Of a stretch of 64,000 bases of DNA, positions 16,630 to 24,817 are shown in pieces. The notes under the pieces are model-generated. The model did no database searches, was not told the DNA's origin, and saw only the letters and a program-made list of their open reading frames with translations. The translations under genes were made by a program, and so were the position numbers. Origin of the DNA: Aeromicrobium stalagmiti (GTDB lineage: Bacteria; Actinomycetota; Actinomycetes; Propionibacteriales; Nocardioidaceae); NCBI RefSeq assembly GCF_013283745.1, contig NZ_JABSTZ010000001.1, positions 514,406-578,405 on the forward strand, read 5' to 3'. The first letter of the stretch is position 1. Each line of letters begins with the position of its first letter.

Positions 16630-17262
16630 TCAGCTGACGACGAACCAGACAGCGCGCACGAGCTCGCCGGTGGTGTTGCGCAAGCGGTGCGGGACATCGC
16701 CGCTCAGATGAATCGCCTCGCCGGCGCTCAGCTCGCGCTGCTTGCCATCAATTTCGACAGTCAGCGTGCCCTCAAGAACGTAGCCGTAGTCGTCGCCCGG
16801 GTGACGCTGCGGCGAGTCTCCCGGCGCCGAGTCGGACCCGGGGTCGTACTCAGTCAGAAGGAACTGGACGTGGTGATCGGCTGGCATGTCGGCGAGGCGC
16901 TTCCACCTGACACCGTTCTGCAGCGTGAGGTACTCCGCGAACTCCGCAACGCCCTCCTTGTCGGTCAGCGTGCGCTGACGCGTCACGGGTGCAGGTGAGC
17001 CGTCGCGTGTCGTGTCGACACTGCTGCCAAGCAGCTCGTCGAGCGAGAGGTTGAGCTCTGACGCGATCGCGAACAGCGTGTTGACCGCGGCCTTGCTCTG
17101 GCCCAGCTCGAACTGGGACAGGAACGACGCGGAGACCCCGAGCTTGCGCGCCAGGGCACGCACGGAGATGCCTTGACGCTCACGCTCTGCACGAACGTTC
17201 TGCCCGACCGTCGCGCCGAGCTCGCCGTTGCGCCGCGGCGCGGCCCCCCCGTTGGTTGTCAT
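16630..17262 (-). CDS. XRE-cupin transcriptional regulator of the catabolic locus
   Basis: 210 residues in two domains. An N-terminal Cro/CI-type helix-turn-helix (about 18-75) includes VRALARKLGVSASFLSQFE. A C-terminal cupin_2 barrel (about 120-208) has the metal/ligand strand motif HPGDDYGYVLEGTLTVE and GEAIHLSGDVPHRLRN. This architecture is known from regulators that sense small acids or alcohols. Its ATG overlaps the ligase stop (ATGA), making it the last gene of the leftward operon E1-ligase-regulator. It is the natural candidate to bind the three palindromes at 20849-20928 and so govern both arms of the locus. Confidence 0.9.
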   Translation of the reverse strand: MTTNGGAAPRRNGELGATVGQNVRAERERQGISVRALARKLGVSASFLSQFELGQSKAAVNTLFAIASELNLSLDELLGSSVDTTRDGSPAPVTRQRTLTDKEGVAEFAEYLTLQNGVRWKRLADMPADHHVQFLLTEYDPGSDSAPGDSPQRHPGDDYGYVLEGTLTVEIDGKQRELSAGEAIHLSGDVPHRLRNTTGELVRAVWFVVS

Positions 17263-18842
17263 GCGCGCGACTCCAGTTCGGTAGGCGACGCCACCAAGCC
17301 TAGACCGTCGCGGAGCCTGAACTTCTGAATCTTGCCGCTGGCGGTGCGGGGCAGCTGCATGACGATCTCCAAGCGCTCGGGACTCTTCTGGACGGCAAAG
17401 CCTGCCGCAAGCAGATGGGCTCGCAAATCGGCAAGGTCGGGCGGGCCCATCTCGGTCGGCACCACAAAGGCACAGGCGCGCTCACCCAGGCTCTCATCGG
17501 GATAGCCGACGATCGCAACCTCGGCGACCGCGGGGTGCGCCAGCAGCGCCCACTCAACCTCGCCAGCACTGTACTTCTCTCCGCCCCGGTTGATGATGTC
17601 CTTGATCCGCCCGGAGATCCGCAGCAGTCCGTCGTCGTCGATCGTCGCGGTGTCGCCGGTGCGGAACCAGCCATCCTCCGTAAAGCTCGCCTCGTTGAGC
17701 GAGGCGTCGACGTAGCCGAGAAACAGCTCCGGGCCCCGGGCGAGCAGCTCGCTGACACCCTCCTCGACGGCCCGCACCGTCATCTCGTTGCCACCGATCA
17801 CGCCACCCTCGCAGTCGGCCGCGGCGTCAAGATCTCCGAACGGGTCGGCCATCGCCAGTGTCGGCAGCTCGGTCGAGCCGTACGTCCGGATGACCGCGGC
17901 GCTCATGACCGCGTGGGCGCGGCGGACGAGGTCGGGCGGGATGTCGGCGCCGCCACAGATGAACGTACGCAAAGACGATCGGGGCGCGGTCGACGCGGCG
18001 TACGTCTCGGTGAGCCCCCGCAGAAAGGGCGTTGCGCTGACCGTGAAGGTGCAGCGCTCCTCCTCGATCAGGCCCATCGCGATCTCCGGCTCCCAGCGAT
18101 CCAGGAGCACTGCGGCGGCACCGATGTCGGCCGGCAGCACGATGGCATACGACAGCCCGGTGATGTGACTGAGCGGCGACGGCATGAAGATCCGATCGAT
18201 CCCGGTTAGCCGGCACGCGTCACGGATACTGGCGCTCTCGGCAAGCAGCGTCCGATGGCTGTGCAGCGCCCCCTTCGGCGCCGAGGTCGTGCCTGACGTG
18301 TAGAGGACGAGGGCGATGTCGTCGGGCTCAACGGTGACCTCAGGCGAGGGCCCGGACGACTGCATCGTCTCGAACGGTCGGATCCCCGGGAGATCGCTGC
18401 CCATCCGCACACCCACGACGAGCAGTTCGGGCGCGAGCTCACGCAGCTCGGAGGCGTGGTGGTGGCCGCGGTAGGTCTCCGGCGCGACGAGGACCGCGGG
18501 ATCGGCCTCGGCGATGATGAACGCCAGCTCGTGGCCGCGATAGATCGGCACTACCGGCAGGACGACTCCACCGGCGAGCCAGGTCCCCCACACCGCAACG
18601 ACCGTCTCCCACCAGTTGGGCAGCTGGATGAGCACGACGTCGCCCGTCGCCAGGCCACCCTCGCGCAGGGCCGCTGCGAACGACTCGGAGCGGGACAGCA
18701 GCTCGGCGTAGGTCAGCCGCGTCGTGCCCTCGATCAGCGCCTCGTCACCGGGGTGTTCCGCAGCGACACCCCGCAGACGACCGGGCAGCGTCGCGGCAGG
18801 CAGCGACGCCGCGAGGTCGTGCGGGCGGGTGGCGATCAGCAC
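17259..18842 (-). CDS. AMP-forming acyl-CoA ligase of the catabolic locus
   Basis: 527-residue adenylate-forming ligase. Motifs: LYTSGTTSAPKGALHSHR (phosphate loop), YGSTELP, GWFRTGD, the hinge SGRIKDIINRGGEKYSAGE, and the catalytic Lys in LPRTASGKIQKFRLRD. The start is a GTG at 18842 that overlaps the E1 stop by 7 nt and has a near-perfect GGAGGTGAT ribosome site inside the E1 gene. It probably activates the carboxylic acid released or formed by the other enzymes of the locus. The substrate is not inferable; it resembles cyclohexanecarboxylate- and short-acid-type ligases in general layout. Confidence 0.9.
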   Translation of the reverse strand: MLIATRPHDLAASLPAATLPGRLRGVAAEHPGDEALIEGTTRLTYAELLSRSESFAAALREGGLATGDVVLIQLPNWWETVVAVWGTWLAGGVVLPVVPIYRGHELAFIIAEADPAVLVAPETYRGHHHASELRELAPELLVVGVRMGSDLPGIRPFETMQSSGPSPEVTVEPDDIALVLYTSGTTSAPKGALHSHRTLLAESASIRDACRLTGIDRIFMPSPLSHITGLSYAIVLPADIGAAAVLLDRWEPEIAMGLIEEERCTFTVSATPFLRGLTETYAASTAPRSSLRTFICGGADIPPDLVRRAHAVMSAAVIRTYGSTELPTLAMADPFGDLDAAADCEGGVIGGNEMTVRAVEEGVSELLARGPELFLGYVDASLNEASFTEDGWFRTGDTATIDDDGLLRISGRIKDIINRGGEKYSAGEVEWALLAHPAVAEVAIVGYPDESLGERACAFVVPTEMGPPDLADLRAHLLAAGFAVQKSPERLEIVMQLPRTASGKIQKFRLRDGLGLVASPTELESRA

Positions 18843-20797
18843 GCCATCACCTCCCGCACCGCGGCGACGATCTCCTCCGGGCCGGCCTCCCACTCACGCT
18901 CGAGCACCGGAGCATAGGGCGCCGGCGAATAGCTCGCGCCCACCCGGACGACGGGCGCGTCGAGCGACCAGAACCCGGGGCCCACGGCCATCGCAGCAAT
19001 CTCGGCGCCGACACCGAAGTCGGTCACCGCCTCTTGCGCGATGACCATCCGGTTGGTCCTGGCGAACGAGTCGAGGATGGTCTCGCGGTCCAGCGGGACG
19101 ATCGTGCGCAGGTCGATGACCTCGACGTCGACACCCTCGGACCGCAGAGTCTCGGCCGCGGCGAGCGCATGGGTCACCATGCGCGACCACGCGACGAGCG
19201 TGACATCCGTGCCCGAACGGACGATGTGGGCCTTGCCGATCGGGAGCCGGTACGACTTGTCGGGCACCGGCGACTTCTTCTCGTACAGCAGGCGGTGCTC
19301 GATGAACACGACGGGGTTGTCGTCCTCGATCGCGCTCCGCAGCAAACCGTACGCATCGGCACCCGAGCTCGGCATCACGACGGTGAGTCCTGGGATGTGC
19401 GCGAGGATCGCCTCGAGGCTCTGTGAGTGCTGGCTGCCGGACGACCGGCCGGAGCCGAACTGCGTACGGACGACCATCGGCACGGTCACCGCACCGCCGG
19501 TCATGAGGCGCAGCTTGGCCGCTTGGTTCATCAGCTGGTCGAGGCACACACCGAGGAAGTCGAGATACATCAGCTCGACCACCGGCCTCAGCCCGGCCAT
19601 CGCCGAGCCGACGCCCAGCCCCATGATCGCGGTCTCTGAGATCGGGGTGTCAAGCACACGACCCGGGTAGGACTCGGCCAGCCCGCGCGTCAGGCCGAAC
19701 ACATTGCCGCCGGCCACGTCGATACCTGCAAGGAAGACCGCGGGATCGGCTTCAAGCGCATCACCCAGCGCCTGGCGAATGATCTTGGACTGCGACGCGA
19801 CCGGGCGGTCGACGCCGGGCCGGGGCGGCTCCGGCACATCGCGGCGCGGGGCGTAGACGAAGTCGAGCGCGGACTCGACCGGTGGTGCGGCCGAGGCGCG
19901 GGCGAACTCCTCAGCATCGTCGACCGTGGCGACCGACTGCTGCTCGATCGTCACGAGCTTGTCCTCCGAGACGCCGCGATCGAGCAGCCGCGATCGAGTG
20001 ACGGTCAGCGGATCGGCAGCGGCGATCTCGGCAGCCATCGTCACAGGATCGCGGTAGCGCTGCTGATCGCCCTCGTAGTGACCGTGCACCCGTACCGTCG
20101 ATGCCTCGACGAGAACCGGGCCGACACCGAGCCGGACGTGGTCGAGCACGCCGCGCATACCGTCGGAGACCGCCTCGACATCATTGCCGTCAAGCGTGAC
20201 AGTCGGCATCCCGTACGCCAAGGCGCGCTGCGCGATGGGTACGGGATGCTGGTCCTCAGCGCGGGAGAACTCCGAGAAGCCATTGTTCTCGCAGAAGAAC
20301 ACCACCGGAAGCCGCCAGAGAGCGGCGAGGTTGAGCGCCTCGTGGAAGGCCCCGGTCGCCACCGCGCCGTCACCGAAGAAGCAGACCACCACGTCGCCGG
20401 CGCCCTTGGCGCGCTGCGCATGTGCCGCACCGACCGCGATCGGCAGCCCAGCACCGACGATGCCATTGGCGCCGAAGATGCCAAGGCTCGGATCGGCGAC
20501 ATGCATCGAGCCACCCCGACCGCGACAGGCTCCGGCCTCCTTGCCCATCAGCTCGGCAAGCACCCGGCGGGGCTCGAGGCCCTTGGCCAGGACATGCCCG
20601 TGACCACGATGCGTCGACGTGATGACGTCGTCGATGCGGGCATGCAGCAACGCACCGACAGCGCAGGCCTCTTGGCCGATCGAGGTGTGGACGAAGCCCG
20701 GGATCGCGTCCTTCGCATACAGCGCGGCGATGCGTTCTTCCATGTGTCGGATGACCAGCATCCGGCCGTATGCGTGCAGCAACTCGTCGCTGTCCAT
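18836..20797 (-). CDS. Fused E1 alpha-beta, ThDP-dependent 2-oxoacid/acetoin-type dehydrogenase
   Basis: 653 residues joining what are usually two subunits. The alpha half (about 1-320) has the thiamine-diphosphate motif starting GDG at 142 and ending NN at 171-172, preceded by the HRGHGH active-site loop at 63-68. The beta half (about 335-653) has the SETAIMGLGVGSAMAGLRPV and GSGRSSGSQHSQ blocks. Such enzymes decarboxylate branched or simple 2-oxoacids, or cleave acyloins such as acetoin, handing the acyl group to an E2 lipoyl protein. No E2 or E3 gene is present here, so it must borrow them. The start at 20797 has GAGGAGGG upstream. Confidence 0.9.
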   Translation of the reverse strand: MDSDELLHAYGRMLVIRHMEERIAALYAKDAIPGFVHTSIGQEACAVGALLHARIDDVITSTHRGHGHVLAKGLEPRRVLAELMGKEAGACRGRGGSMHVADPSLGIFGANGIVGAGLPIAVGAAHAQRAKGAGDVVVCFFGDGAVATGAFHEALNLAALWRLPVVFFCENNGFSEFSRAEDQHPVPIAQRALAYGMPTVTLDGNDVEAVSDGMRGVLDHVRLGVGPVLVEASTVRVHGHYEGDQQRYRDPVTMAAEIAAADPLTVTRSRLLDRGVSEDKLVTIEQQSVATVDDAEEFARASAAPPVESALDFVYAPRRDVPEPPRPGVDRPVASQSKIIRQALGDALEADPAVFLAGIDVAGGNVFGLTRGLAESYPGRVLDTPISETAIMGLGVGSAMAGLRPVVELMYLDFLGVCLDQLMNQAAKLRLMTGGAVTVPMVVRTQFGSGRSSGSQHSQSLEAILAHIPGLTVVMPSSGADAYGLLRSAIEDDNPVVFIEHRLLYEKKSPVPDKSYRLPIGKAHIVRSGTDVTLVAWSRMVTHALAAAETLRSEGVDVEVIDLRTIVPLDRETILDSFARTNRMVIAQEAVTDFGVGAEIAAMAVGPGFWSLDAPVVRVGASYSPAPYAPVLEREWEAGPEEIVAAVREVMAC

Positions 20798-20825
20798 GCC
20801 TAACCCTCCTCGGTCCGGTATCCGG

Positions 20826-20854
20826 ACAGTAGCCCCGCGATCCACGCATGTCCA
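20826..20854 (-). promoter_or_regulatory. Candidate promoter of the E1-ligase-regulator operon
   Basis: Reading leftward, TGGACA (20854-20849) and TACTGT (20831-20826) are separated by exactly 17 bp and end 28 bp before the E1 start codon. The -35 hexamer lies inside operator copy 1, so occupancy of that site would block the promoter. Confidence 0.45.
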
Positions 20855-20928
20855 GTGACACTTGACAGACTTTTCTGTCCAGTAGGGCTTGACACCGATC
20901 GGAATCTGTTGTCCAGTATCACTTGACA
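20849..20928. promoter_or_regulatory. Three copies of a 19-bp operator in the divergent promoter
   Basis: Near-identical 19-mers lie at 20849-20867 (TGTCCAGTGACACTTGACA), 20876-20894 (TGTCCAGTAGGGCTTGACA) and 20910-20928 (TGTCCAGTATCACTTGACA). Each is an imperfect palindrome with arms TGTC(C)AGT and ACT(T)GACA around a 3-bp centre. All three are in the same orientation, 27 and 34 bp apart start to start. They occupy half of the 172-bp gap between the E1 and hydrolase genes. The XRE-cupin protein of the same locus is the likely binder (inference). Confidence 0.8.
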
Positions 20929-20933
20929 ACACC

Positions 20934-20949
20934 TGTGACGCACGTCACC
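20934..20949. promoter_or_regulatory. CRP/GlxR-like site upstream of the hydrolase-ABC operon
   Basis: TGTGACGCACGTCACC differs at one position from TGTGA-N6-TCACA, the consensus of CRP-family regulators. The inner arms GTGACG/CGTCAC are perfectly inverted. It lies 6 bp right of operator copy 3 and 20 bp before the hydrolase ATG, so it would mostly affect the rightward operon, perhaps as a catabolite-control input. Confidence 0.5.
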
Positions 20950-20969
20950 AATAGCACAAGGAGGCGCAG

Positions 20970-21902
20970 ATGCGCCGAGAAGAAGTCGAGTTCCTGAGCG
21001 AGGGGACCACCGTTCGCGGCTGGCTGTACCGGCCCGAAGGCTCCACCGAAGACGTGCCGGCGGTCGTCCTGGCTGGCGGCTGGTGCTACGTGCGTGAGCT
21101 GGTCATGCCGTACTACGCCGAAGCCTTCGCCGAGGCCGGCATCGCCGCCCTCGTGTTCGACTATCGCAACCTCGGCGTCTCCGATGGTGAGCCGCGCCAG
21201 CATCTCGACCCGACGGCACAGATCCGCGACTACCAGAACGCCGTGAGCTTCCTCGAGCGGACGGAGGGAATCGACGCAGACCGCCTCGGCGCGTGGGGCA
21301 TCTCGTACTCCGGCGGACACGTCCTGGTCCTCGCCGCCACTGATCCTCGCGTCAAGGCCATCGTCAGCCAGATCCCGGTCGTCGACGGATACCGCAACAT
21401 GCGCCGCATCCACGGCACGATGGGCTGGCGCCGGCTGTGGAGCTCGATCCTCGAGGACCGTCAGCTCAGGTATGACGATCCGTCCAAGCGGCTCTATCTT
21501 CCGCACGCGTCGGAGGATCCCGAGAACGAGCTGTCGGCATGGCCGTTTCCCGAGACCAAGACGACGTTCGCCCAGCTGCAGGCGACCGAGGCCCCGCTCT
21601 ACCAGAACCTCAGCACGATGGAGTCCGTCGACCTGCTGCTCGACTACGACGTCAACTACTTCGTCGACCGCATCTACGACACGCCGTCACTGATGATCGT
21701 CGCCGAGGGCGACGACCTCACGCTGTGGGACCTCGAGATCGAGAGCTTCAACTCGATCCCGACCCACAAGAAGGAGCTCGTGGTCCTTCCGCACACGTCT
21801 CACATGACGCTCTACAGCGATCGGGACAAGCTCGCGGCGGCCGCCGCGCACGCCACCACGTGGTTCGTCCGGCATCTGGTGCCGGAGAAGGCCACCGACT
21901 GA
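20970..21902 (+). CDS. Alpha/beta hydrolase of the catabolic locus
   Basis: 310-residue alpha/beta-hydrolase. The nucleophile elbow GISYSGGH is at about residues 109-116, the acid is probably in VAEGDD (about 246-251) and the catalytic His in PHTSHMTLY (about 278). The N-terminus EGTTVRGWLYRP is typical of the YcjY/DltD-like group that acts on esters or carbon-carbon bonds. There is no signal peptide, so it is cytoplasmic. AAGGAGG precedes the ATG. It leads the rightward operon and probably performs the first hydrolysis of the imported compound. Confidence 0.88.
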   Translation: MRREEVEFLSEGTTVRGWLYRPEGSTEDVPAVVLAGGWCYVRELVMPYYAEAFAEAGIAALVFDYRNLGVSDGEPRQHLDPTAQIRDYQNAVSFLERTEGIDADRLGAWGISYSGGHVLVLAATDPRVKAIVSQIPVVDGYRNMRRIHGTMGWRRLWSSILEDRQLRYDDPSKRLYLPHASEDPENELSAWPFPETKTTFAQLQATEAPLYQNLSTMESVDLLLDYDVNYFVDRIYDTPSLMIVAEGDDLTLWDLEIESFNSIPTHKKELVVLPHTSHMTLYSDRDKLAAAAAHATTWFVRHLVPEKATD

Positions 21903-21980
21903 AAGCCGCCCCACCACGGTCGACGCGCACGCGAAGATCCCCCACCCGGCCCCCGGCCACCTGCACAAAGGACCCACATC

Positions 21981-23276
21981 ATGGCTTCAACCGAATCGAA
22001 GATCGTCGACTATGCAAAGAACGGGCCGTTCGCCAGCCCGGTCTCTCGACGCTCGTTCCTCGCCGTCGCGGGCGCTGCCGGCATCACGCTCGGCGTGGCC
22101 GCCTGCGGTGGCAGCACGAGCGAGAGCGGCGCTGCCGGGGGCGGCGCTGCTGCCGGCAAGGTCAAGGAGAAGGCCTGGATCCAGGTCACCACGCTGTCCA
22201 ATGACTTCTTCGTCGCCTTCAACGACGGTGGCAAGCAGGCCATGAAGGCGCTCGGGGTCGAGGTGGCATCGCTCGAGGACCAGGGCAACGTCAACACGGC
22301 CTTGGGTCAGGTCGGCAACGTCAAAGCTGCAGGCGGCAAGTCGATCTTCGGCACCCCAGCAACCGAGGCGCAGGCCGCGGCCGTCACGAAGGCGGCCCAA
22401 GCAGCCGGGATCCTGTACGCCAGCTCCTACACAGCGCCGGCTTGGTACACCCCGGCTGACGCCGACAAGTGGGTCCGATTCATCACCCCGATGTCGACCA
22501 AGATCGCTGCAGCCACGGCAAAGGCGCTGTTCGACGAGGTCGGCGGCAAGGGCACCATCATCCACGTCCCCGGACAGAAGGGCTCGTCGGCAGACGACCA
22601 GCGAACGGCTGGCCTCAACCAGACGCTCAAGGACTACCCGGACATCGAGATCGTCACGGCCTCGCCGGGGAACTGGACCTCGGAGGATGCCCGCAAGTCG
22701 TTCACCAACATCCTGCCCAAGGTCAAGGACTTCGTCGGGGTCTTCGCCCAGAACGACAGCGAGGCGGCGGGTGTCATCGCCGCCCTCGAGGCGCAGGGGA
22801 TCAAGGACAAGGTCGTCACCGGCTTCGACGGGAACCAGCAGAACGTCGAGTACATCCGGGACGGCAAGCAGTTCCTGACCAGCGCCACGATCGGCGGCCT
22901 GACGGCCGGCCTGCTCGGCGTCACGACGTTCGACGCACTCAACGGCGTGAAGTTCTCCCTGCCCGAGACCTTCCTCGCCCAGGGTGCCCTGCTGGTCAAG
23001 CCCGACTCGGCAGCCAAGGTGTTGGACTCGATCTATCAGAAGCAGCTGCCATTCGATTGGGCGAAGATGAGCAAGGCGCTCAACCCGGACTCATGGGATC
23101 CGCAGACCGTGCTGAACCCGATCGACCCCAAGGAGTACTACGCCGGCGTCAAGCAGGACCAGTACAAGCTCAACTCGGCCTGGGACGACGCGGACATCGA
23201 GGGTGTGCGCAAGACCTACGACGCGGCATTCAAGACCGGGCCGCTGTTCGAGTTCAAGAGCGATCTCGTCGCCTGA
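21981..23276 (+). CDS. ABC transporter substrate-binding lipoprotein (ribose/sugar-type, Peripl_BP_4)
   Basis: 431 residues. The export signal combines a twin-arginine motif (SRRSFLAVAG, Arg23-24) with a lipobox VAAC (Cys42), so the protein is probably Tat-exported and lipid-anchored. The mature part is a two-lobed periplasmic-binding fold of the RbsB group, with GTIIHVPGQKGSSADDQR and VVTGFDGNQQNVEYIRDG as typical hinge/ligand blocks. It is longer than classical RbsB (about 300) because of an extra C-terminal 80 residues. It is the receptor of the importer encoded next; the ligand need not be a sugar. Confidence 0.92.
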   Translation: MASTESKIVDYAKNGPFASPVSRRSFLAVAGAAGITLGVAACGGSTSESGAAGGGAAAGKVKEKAWIQVTTLSNDFFVAFNDGGKQAMKALGVEVASLEDQGNVNTALGQVGNVKAAGGKSIFGTPATEAQAAAVTKAAQAAGILYASSYTAPAWYTPADADKWVRFITPMSTKIAAATAKALFDEVGGKGTIIHVPGQKGSSADDQRTAGLNQTLKDYPDIEIVTASPGNWTSEDARKSFTNILPKVKDFVGVFAQNDSEAAGVIAALEAQGIKDKVVTGFDGNQQNVEYIRDGKQFLTSATIGGLTAGLLGVTTFDALNGVKFSLPETFLAQGALLVKPDSAAKVLDSIYQKQLPFDWAKMSKALNPDSWDPQTVLNPIDPKEYYAGVKQDQYKLNSAWDDADIEGVRKTYDAAFKTGPLFEFKSDLVA

Positions 23277-23279
23277 TCC

Positions 23280-24809
23280 ATGTCATCCACGTCGACGATC
23301 GAGCTCACCGGAGTCTCCAAGGCCTATGGCCCCGTCCATGCCCTGCGCGATGTCTCGCTCGAGGTGCGGCCCGGGGAGGTTCTCGGACTCATCGGTGAGA
23401 ACGGCGCAGGCAAGTCGACACTGATCGGAGTGCTCAGCGGTACCGTTCGGCCCGACGCGGGGACCATGCGCGTCCACGGGCAGGCGGCGCCGCTGGGCGA
23501 CCCCCGGGCACTGAACGCGCTTGGCATCTCGGTCGTCGTGCAGGAGCAGGCACTCGTCGACTCGCTCCGCGTCTACGAGAACATCTACCTCGGTCGCGAG
23601 GGTGCAGTCGGTGGACGCGGCCCGGGCCGCAGGGGTCGGCTTCGCGCCATGGCACGGCAGCTGCTGGAGGATCTCCACATCACCGACATCGACATCAACT
23701 CCGTCGTCGTCGACCTGTCCTACCCCCAGCGCCAGCTGGTCGAGATCGCCAAGGCGTTCTCCCGTACGCGTACAGGCGCAAAGGCGCCGGTGATCCTGTT
23801 GGACGAGCCGACGAGCGCCCTGAGCGAGACCGAGGTGGAGATCCTGTTCGACCTGGTCGAACGCTGGAAGGACAGCGTCTCCTTCATCTTCGTCTCTCAC
23901 ATCCTGCAGGACGTCCTCAAGATCAGCACCCGCCTCCTCGTGCTGCGTGACGGCCGCGCGATCCAGACCTTGCCGAACGTCGGGGTCTCCGCCGAGCACC
24001 TGCACGAGCTGATGGTTGGCACCGAGCGCAGCGCCGACTACTACCGCGAGGACGAGCAGGGCGGTGCCAGTTCCGAGGCGCCCGTCATAGAGCTGCACGG
24101 CGCCGGCATCCTCGGCGAGTTCAGAGACGTCGATCTGGCGATCCGCCCCGGCGAGATCGTCGGCGTCGCAGGCGTCATCGGCTCCGGCAAGTCCAGCTTG
24201 GCGGCCGCCGTCGCCGGCGCCGAGAGGTTGCACACCGGCACGCTCCTGCTTGACGGCAAGCCGTGTATGCGCTGGAACGTCGCCAAGGCCGTGCCCGAGG
24301 GCGTCCTGTACGTCCCTCCCGAGCGAGCCCACGACTCGCTGTTCACGACCACGTCGATCCGGGCGAACATCTCGATCGGCTTCCTCGACCTGTTGCGCTC
24401 GCCGTGGACCCGATTGATCCACCTGGGCGAGGAGCGCAAGCGGGCGGCCGAGCTCGCCCAGCGCCTGCAGATCAAGACAGCTTCCCTGAGCACTCCGATC
24501 GGTGAGCTCAGCGGGGGCAACCAGCAAAAGGCCGTGTTCGCCAGGTGGCAGGGCCGCCCGTGCCGCGTGCTCGTCCTGAACGATCCGACGCGCGGGATCG
24601 ACGTCGGAACCCGCGAGGAGATCTACGGCCTGATCCGCCACATGGCTGCCAGCGGGATCGGCGTGCTGTTGTGCGCGGAGTCGCTCGAGGAAGTCATCGG
24701 CATGTCCGACCGGATCATCGTCATGAAAGACGGAGTCGTCAGCGCCGAGCTGTCGTCGTCCACCGCCGCCAAGCCGACCGAGGTCGACGTCATCAAGCAC
24801 ATGATGTGA
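23280..24809 (+). CDS. Sugar-type ABC importer ATPase with two nucleotide-binding domains (RbsA/MglA-like)
   Basis: 509 residues containing two ABC domains. Domain 1 has Walker A GENGAGKST and Walker B VILLDEPTSAL. Its signature is degenerate, LSYPQRQ instead of LSGGQ, which is common in one half of this family. Domain 2 (from about 265) has GVIGSGKSS, the intact LSGGNQQKAVFARW and VLVLNDPTRGID. Unusually, the second Walker B has Asn-Asp-Pro where Asp-Glu-Pro is expected, so one site may hydrolyse slowly; this too is typical of the group. It starts 3 bp after the binding-protein stop. Confidence 0.94.
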   Translation: MSSTSTIELTGVSKAYGPVHALRDVSLEVRPGEVLGLIGENGAGKSTLIGVLSGTVRPDAGTMRVHGQAAPLGDPRALNALGISVVVQEQALVDSLRVYENIYLGREGAVGGRGPGRRGRLRAMARQLLEDLHITDIDINSVVVDLSYPQRQLVEIAKAFSRTRTGAKAPVILLDEPTSALSETEVEILFDLVERWKDSVSFIFVSHILQDVLKISTRLLVLRDGRAIQTLPNVGVSAEHLHELMVGTERSADYYREDEQGGASSEAPVIELHGAGILGEFRDVDLAIRPGEIVGVAGVIGSGKSSLAAAVAGAERLHTGTLLLDGKPCMRWNVAKAVPEGVLYVPPERAHDSLFTTTSIRANISIGFLDLLRSPWTRLIHLGEERKRAAELAQRLQIKTASLSTPIGELSGGNQQKAVFARWQGRPCRVLVLNDPTRGIDVGTREEIYGLIRHMAASGIGVLLCAESLEEVIGMSDRIIVMKDGVVSAELSSSTAAKPTEVDVIKHMM

Positions 24810-24817
24810 GGAACACA

